IMG/VR virus record: IMGVR_UViG_3300021962_000406
Coordinates: 1-31,606 of that record
From: a virus
DNA: 31,606 nucleotides
Strand: one strand, 5' to 3'
Position 1 is the first letter of the stretch. Every line of letters begins with the position of its first letter. The notes beneath the pieces were generated by a model. The model did not search any database and was not told where the DNA came from. It saw only the letters and a program-made list of their open reading frames with translations. Of the stretch, positions 28,635 through 31,606 are shown in pieces. The position numbers and the translations under genes are program-made.

Positions 28635-29180
28635 ATGAAATATTATTCACCTATCTATTTAGAAAATATTAAAATCATTCAAGAAAAGATTTTTGATGTA
28701 TTTCCTAAAACTGAATTATCAAGTAAAGAAAACTTATTCTATATACCTGATAATCTAAAATTATTTTTTGATATACCAGAATTAAAATCTGAATTAGATA
28801 ATATGAACTGGTCACAATATGTTCATTCGTTTGGTTTTTATGTAATTAACAAAACATACGGCACACCTATACATATTGATAGTGGTAATAGTCTTTATAG
28901 TTTTAATATACCAATACTAAATTGTAAAAATACTTTTGTTAATTTTTACAAAACAGATAAAGAACCTGTAAAGAAATCATATGTTACATATAACAAGATT
29001 ATAGACTATTATAGTTTTAATCCTACCGAATGTGTATTACAAGATAAATTAGAAATGACCACTCCACATGTCATAAAAGTCAAAGAGGTACATAATGTAA
29101 CTAACATTAACGATTTACCACGCATTACATTATTAATCAGATTAAAAAAAGAAATTAACTTGGATTACTTATTTCAATGA
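28635..29180 (+). CDS. 2OG-Fe(II) oxygenase-like protein A
   Basis: A 181-residue protein started at ATG 28635, just after a late-type promoter (upstream frame runs through tRNA-Cys and is ignored). It carries HIDSG (His80, Asp82), a distal His153 (KEVHNV) and Arg163 (LPRITLLI), the HxD...H...R set binding Fe(II) and 2-oxoglutarate. The fold is shared with phage prolyl- or nucleobase-type hydroxylases; the substrate is unknown. It overlaps a related gene by 4 nt, both on the strand opposite the tRNAs. Confidence 0.72.
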   Translation: MKYYSPIYLENIKIIQEKIFDVFPKTELSSKENLFYIPDNLKLFFDIPELKSELDNMNWSQYVHSFGFYVINKTYGTPIHIDSGNSLYSFNIPILNCKNTFVNFYKTDKEPVKKSYVTYNKIIDYYSFNPTECVLQDKLEMTTPHVIKVKEVHNVTNINDLPRITLLIRLKKEINLDYLFQ

Positions 29181-29614
29181 AATATATAGAATACTTAGAT
29201 TTACCACCAGTACCCGAAAACTTAATTGAATCAATTACGGATATCATTAATAAGCCACCTAAAGCTTATAGTACAGTACCGGCTGAATATAACTTTTTCA
29301 AAACTAGAAATGTTAATGATGATTTAGCAGAATGGTTACAATCTATAGTTGAATACAAAATATATCCACAATATCAATTAATATATAACGGTTTACCTAT
29401 ACATATAGATAACGGTAACAGAATTAATGCCTATAACTATTTGTTAGATACAGGAGGAAAAAATGTTAAAACGGTTGTGTATAATGAAAACTACAAACCA
29501 TTACAAATTGAACAGCTTGAGCTAAAAAGATGGCACCGTATTAATACGGGCATGTTACACGGTGTTCATGGAATTGAACCTGATAAAGTTAGAGTTGCTA
29601 TTAGCATAACATAA
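29177..29614 (+). CDS. 2OG-Fe(II) oxygenase-like protein B
   Basis: A 145-residue protein with HIDNG (His76, Asp78), distal His128 (MLHGVHG; His131 is the alternative) and Arg139 (KVRVAISI). It shares order and context of motifs with its neighbour, suggesting an ancient tandem duplication with strong divergence. It is shorter than most family members. The 4-nt overlap implies coupled translation and perhaps a heterodimer or successive oxidation steps. Substrate unknown. Confidence 0.75.
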   Translation: MKYIEYLDLPPVPENLIESITDIINKPPKAYSTVPAEYNFFKTRNVNDDLAEWLQSIVEYKIYPQYQLIYNGLPIHIDNGNRINAYNYLLDTGGKNVKTVVYNENYKPLQIEQLELKRWHRINTGMLHGVHGIEPDKVRVAISIT

Positions 29615-29917
29615 TCATTTATTTGTGCATAAAGCATATTGAAACACACTAACTACCTTGGTATGTACTAAAGTTCAATGAACCGCTACGACCCAATCTT
29701 TAATGTATTTCAATATGCTCTGCATCCCCCGGCGGTAATTATAGTACAGAAAGATATGACGCTATCATACCCCTCACTCGTACCTTCCACCCGCTTCCCG
29801 ACAGGGACCGTTCTCGCATTGCTAGCGGCCTTTGGGTTTAAAGACTACCACCCGTAGTTGTCACACTACTTCTCATCGTGCGGGTCACACTATCCGAAGA
29901 CACTCGGAACGTTCTTT
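29615..29917. ncRNA. Non-coding stretch R2 with dense inverted repeats
   Basis: About 300 nt without a credible gene. It holds a 12-bp perfect inverted repeat, AGCATATTGAAA (29633-29644) and its complement (29708-29719), enclosing a 63-nt segment with its own hairpin (GTTC-AAT-GAAC). From 29790 onward further hairpins occur: TCCC/GGGA, CTTT/AAAG, ACCCGTAGT/ACTA...CGGGT (29850-29885) and CCGA/TCGG (29894-29907). It is visibly richer in G and C than flanking genes. Strand is not certain; the tRNAs around it are on minus. Confidence 0.5.
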
Positions 29918-29925
29918 TATAAATA
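29918..29925 (+). promoter_or_regulatory. Late-type promoter TATAAATA, leaderless spacing
   Basis: A perfect TATAAATA ends 4 nt before ATG 29930; +1 is predicted within a base of the start codon. No Shine-Dalgarno. Confidence 0.7.
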
Positions 29926-29929
29926 CAGT

Positions 29930-30112
29930 ATGGAACTACAAAACTGTATTGATGTTGTTGAAAAGTTGTTGCGTCAAAACAACCGTAAATATAAAGATAG
30001 CCACGAACAATTATTATATGAACGAGGCTACCTTACTGGTTTACTAGCTAGGATGATGAGTGATGACCCTCACATTTTACATCAAGTCATAAACAAAGCA
30101 AACCATCGCTAA
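29930..30112 (+). CDS. Small helical protein (60 aa)
   Basis: I choose ATG 29930, right after a late-type promoter, rather than an upstream ATG in R2. The product MELQNCIDVVEKLLRQNNRK... is helical and charged, ending HQVINKANHR. It stops one base before tRNA-Ser on the other strand. No family recognised. Confidence 0.68.
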   Translation: MELQNCIDVVEKLLRQNNRKYKDSHEQLLYERGYLTGLLARMMSDDPHILHQVINKANHR

Positions 30113-30113
30113 T

Positions 30114-30205
30114 TGGTGGAGACGGTGAGATTCGAACTCACGGTACATATTACTACATACGACAGGTTAGCAACCTGCTGCCTTAGGCCACTCGGCCACG
30201 TCTCC
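30114..30205 (-). tRNA. tRNA-Ser (GCU)
   Basis: A 92-nt class II tRNA with long variable arm and CCA; anticodon arm CAGG-TTGCTAA-CCTG (anticodon GCT), T-arm GTGAG-TTCGAAT-CTCAC. Confidence 0.96.
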
Positions 30206-30211
30206 TATGTT

Positions 30212-30289
30212 TGGTGCCTCCACCTGGACTCGAACCAGGAACCTAGCGATTATGAGTCGCTTGCAACTAACCAATTGTGCTATAGAGGC
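30212..30289 (-). tRNA. tRNA-Ile2 (CAU, lysidine type) rather than elongator Met
   Basis: A 78-nt tRNA with CCA and anticodon CAT. The anticodon arm AGCGA-CTCATAA-TCGCT and the following T-arm track bacterial Ile2 tRNAs (ileX type) better than elongator Met, so after lysidine modification of C34 it would read AUA. AUA use is expected to be high in an AT-rich phage. Acceptor GCCTCTA/TGGAGGC is fully paired, so it is not an initiator. Confidence 0.82.
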
Positions 30290-30294
30290 AATAA

Positions 30295-30909
30295 TCAAAT
30301 ACTCAACTCAAATTTATTTCGTTGAATATTTATTATATCTTGTTTTTGAACTACTAACAACTGTTCTGGGAATTGTACCCACTTTGCGGTGTCTCGTTCA
30401 GTCTTATATCCTTTGACTTCTACATACACTTTTTTTTCAGGCAAATAGAAATCAGGGAAATATGTTCTGGAGCCATTCCATTCATACGGAAATCCTTTTG
30501 TATTCCTAATACAAGGAATATTATTAGCGAGACACCATTTATAAAAATTAAGTTCCCAATTTCCTTGAAATTTAATTCCATTAAAAATAATTTGCTTTAC
30601 TCTTCCCCTATTAGAAGATGAGTATGCTTCTGGATTATTTTCAACTGCTTGTTTCATACTTGATGACAGTTTATTTTTAGATTCGTCAGACCAAACTCTA
30701 TTACGATTTGAATTACGAATAATATCTCTGCCTGTTTCCGTCATAGGAGTAGCAGTGCCTTTAATAAACTGATTACTACCTTGTTTCCCTAACATCCCCA
30801 TTGATGCTTTTTTAACTTTAGCATCAGGATTAGATTTACAATACAGTTCGTGTTGAGCCTTACTGTTGGGTGATTTTTCATCACGGTTACAAAAATTACA
30901 TTTTAACAT
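30295..30909 (-). CDS. Homing endonuclease: zinc finger, NUMOD3, PD-(D/E)xK-like
   Basis: A 204-residue protein. An N-terminal zinc finger (CNFC ... HELYC, residues 4-24) and NUMOD3-like segments (WSDESKNKLSSSMKQA near 73-88) lead into a nuclease-like C-terminal domain (GNWELNFYKWCLANN, YFPDFYLPEKK, VYVEVKGYKTERDTAKW) whose PDF...ExK fits the PD-(D/E)xK fold. It lies between tRNA-Ile2 and tRNA-Leu(UAA), as expected of a free-standing homing enzyme. A late-type element sits 5 nt before ATG 30909 with no Shine-Dalgarno. Confidence 0.82.
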   Translation of the reverse strand: MLKCNFCNRDEKSPNSKAQHELYCKSNPDAKVKKASMGMLGKQGSNQFIKGTATPMTETGRDIIRNSNRNRVWSDESKNKLSSSMKQAVENNPEAYSSSNRGRVKQIIFNGIKFQGNWELNFYKWCLANNIPCIRNTKGFPYEWNGSRTYFPDFYLPEKKVYVEVKGYKTERDTAKWVQFPEQLLVVQKQDIINIQRNKFELSI

Positions 30910-30914
30910 AAATG

Positions 30915-30922
30915 TATTTAGT
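30915..30922 (-). promoter_or_regulatory. Late-type promoter ACTAAATA, leaderless spacing
   Basis: On the minus strand ACTAAATA ends 5 nt before ATG 30909; predicted +1 is the A of the start codon. Confidence 0.58.
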
Positions 30923-30952
30923 CCTAAAGTTCATTGCTCTAACCTTCTATTT

Positions 30953-31037
30953 TGGTGCGAGTGCCCGGAATCGAACCGGGATGCCGTTAAGCGAGAGATT
31001 TTAAGTCTCTTGTGTCTACCTATTTCACCACACTCGC
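30953..31037 (-). tRNA. tRNA-Leu (UAA)
   Basis: An 85-nt class II tRNA with CCA; anticodon arm AGAGA-CTTAAAA-TCTCT (anticodon TAA), T-arm CCCGG-TTCGATT-CCGGG. Confidence 0.96.
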
Positions 31038-31097
31038 ATTATTGTTATCATTATATATCATACAATGATTGTAGTCAAATAATTTGGTCAACTAACT

Positions 31098-31172
31098 TGG
31101 CGGTCCCAGCGGGTAACGATCCCGCTCCTCATGCGTGACAGGCATGTATGCGTCCATGAACACTTTGAGACC
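31098..31172 (-). tRNA. tRNA-Asp (GUC), unusual body
   Basis: A 75-nt tRNA with encoded CCA and discriminator G. Acceptor GGTCTCA/TGGGACC and anticodon arm CATGC-CTGTCAC-GCATG (anticodon GTC) pair fully. The D-arm is short (GTGT/ACGC, loop TCATGG) and the T-loop is ATCGTTA instead of TTCRANY, so standard scanners may score it low. Confidence 0.78.
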
Positions 31173-31245
31173 TAACACTGAATAGGACACCCCTTTGGCC
31201 TAGGTCGTTTAAGAGTACGCCTGCCCAGCGACTCTCCTATATTCT
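31173..31245 (-). ncRNA. Non-coding stretch R4 between tRNA-Tyr and tRNA-Asp
   Basis: A 73-nt spacer that folds: an outer ATAGG/CCTAT pairing (31182-31186 with 31236-31240) and an inner 8-bp hairpin AGAGT-(A)-CGC / GCG-ACTCT (31212-31235) with a 7-nt loop. No T-loop consensus is present, so I do not call a tRNA. It may be a processed spacer RNA or a decayed tRNA. Confidence 0.4.
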
Positions 31246-31330
31246 TGGTGGAGATTACTGGGATCGAACCAGTCGTGCTATAAAGCGGCGGATTTACAAT
31301 CCACTGCATCACCATTGATGCTTCATCTCC
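31246..31330 (-). tRNA. tRNA-Tyr (GUA)
   Basis: An 85-nt class II tRNA with CCA; anticodon arm GTGGA-TTGTAAA-TCCGC (anticodon GTA), T-arm ACTGG-TTCGATC-CCAGT. The D-arm is an unusually long hairpin (GCATC/GATGC). Confidence 0.92.
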
Positions 31331-31606
31331 AAGATGAGTTACGGTTGCAAGACCTAGTGTCTCATTACTGAGAGAAGTGTCAGGGCGATGTAACTCAAAA
31401 AATTAGTATAAGCTACTGGGTTCCACGCCAGCCCTTAATTGAGCGGTTACTCTGTCCATCTCTTTTATTCTAACGTCTGTGTGCAGAGAGATACTGCCTA
31501 TCAGATTCAGAGGATTTCCCTCGCTAACGGTCTTCTGCCACCGGAACTCTATCGCTATTCAAACGCTATTTTAACGAAAATAGTAACGGGATTCTTTGGA
31601 AGAGCA
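31331..31606 (-). ncRNA. Non-coding stretch R3 at the right edge
   Basis: No credible gene. It contains an 8-bp perfect closing stem TGAGTTAC (31335-31342) / GTAACTCA (31390-31397) around a 47-nt segment, the element homologous to R1 (31400-31472), and a hairpin CTATTTT/AAAATAG (loop AACG on +) near 31567. Its minus-strand start resembles R1 in carrying AATCCCGTT-type sequence followed by an A/T hairpin. It may continue beyond the window. Confidence 0.5.

Noticed and set aside
30212-30289. Calling this CAT tRNA an elongator Met
   Set aside because: Anticodon and T-arm sequence agree better with lysidine-type Ile2 tRNAs; still not proven.
27386-31138. Plus-strand open frames crossing the tRNA genes
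   Set aside because: Their sequences are translations of tRNA complements (recurring [11 protein letters not shown]-type strings), not proteins.
31173-31245. An additional tRNA in R4
   Set aside because: It folds, but no T-loop consensus, CCA end or credible anticodon arm could be placed.
31331-31606. tmRNA or group I intron in R3
   Set aside because: No tRNA-like TTCGA end, no tag ORF and no recognisable intron core elements could be seen.

Overview
The window is a gene-dense, AT-rich stretch of a large tailed-phage genome, most likely a T4-like myovirus infecting a Gram-negative bacterium. Several things point that way: long fibre/adhesin genes, a cluster of 13 intact tRNA genes riddled with homing-endonuclease genes, many short translationally coupled ORFs (ATGA and TAATG junctions), T4-late-type TATAAATA promoters on both strands, and near-perfect sigma70 promoters in front of the small early-type genes. 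The exported D,D-peptidase implies a host with periplasm and peptidoglycan. No terminase, polymerase or capsid gene lies in the window, so the lineage and host cannot be fixed from sequence alone.

Layout. 1-2655 (+): a run of small genes including a MazG-like pyrophosphohydrolase and a dCMP deaminase (nucleotide metabolism). 2652-4114 (-): an exported serine D,D-peptidase with a small secreted partner, then two small genes. 4201-7492 (+): a DUF4337-type membrane protein, HAD nucleotidase, AbrB-like protein, small virion-type protein, a sigma70-driven pair ending in translation initiation factor IF-1, then an Fe/Mn superoxide dismutase and an A-type Fe-S carrier. 7542-14841 (+): three repetitive fibre proteins with a papain-like protease between the second and third. 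14858-14884: bidirectional terminator. 14883-20535 (-): an early region with at least eight sigma70-like promoters serving many tiny genes, several encoding membrane proteins. 20713-21478 (-): a small unknown protein and a GNAT-like acetyltransferase. 21567-25194 (+): a PP-loop ATPase/methyltransferase-like pair and two large unknown proteins. 25227-31606 (mostly -): metallophosphoesterase, 13 tRNAs and a tRNA fragment, RNA polymerase omega subunit, small conserved genes, four homing-type nuclease or HNH inserts and tandem 2OG-Fe(II) oxygenases on scattered strands, plus four non-coding stretches rich in inverted repeats.

How the parts fit. The phage carries an unusual initiation kit: IF-1, an initiator-type tRNA(fMet) with a C1-A72 mismatch, an Ile2-type tRNA(CAU), and RpoZ. 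In the same window at least eleven genes have their promoter placed so close to the ATG (4-7 nt between the -10-type element and ATG) that the predicted transcript begins at, or within one or two bases of, the start codon, with no Shine-Dalgarno sequence. Eight use T4-late-type elements and three use sigma70-type promoters. I regard this leaderless-gene architecture, together with phage-encoded IF-1 and initiator tRNA, as the most exciting candidate system here. It is an inference from spacing and needs transcription-start mapping.

Other leads: a set of unrelated proteins (superoxide dismutase, HAD nucleotidase, two unknowns) share a short N-terminal tag resembling T4 capsid-targeting peptides; two of the non-coding stretches in the tRNA cluster are homologous to each other; early promoters share more than the hexamers and are embedded in the 3' ends of upstream genes.
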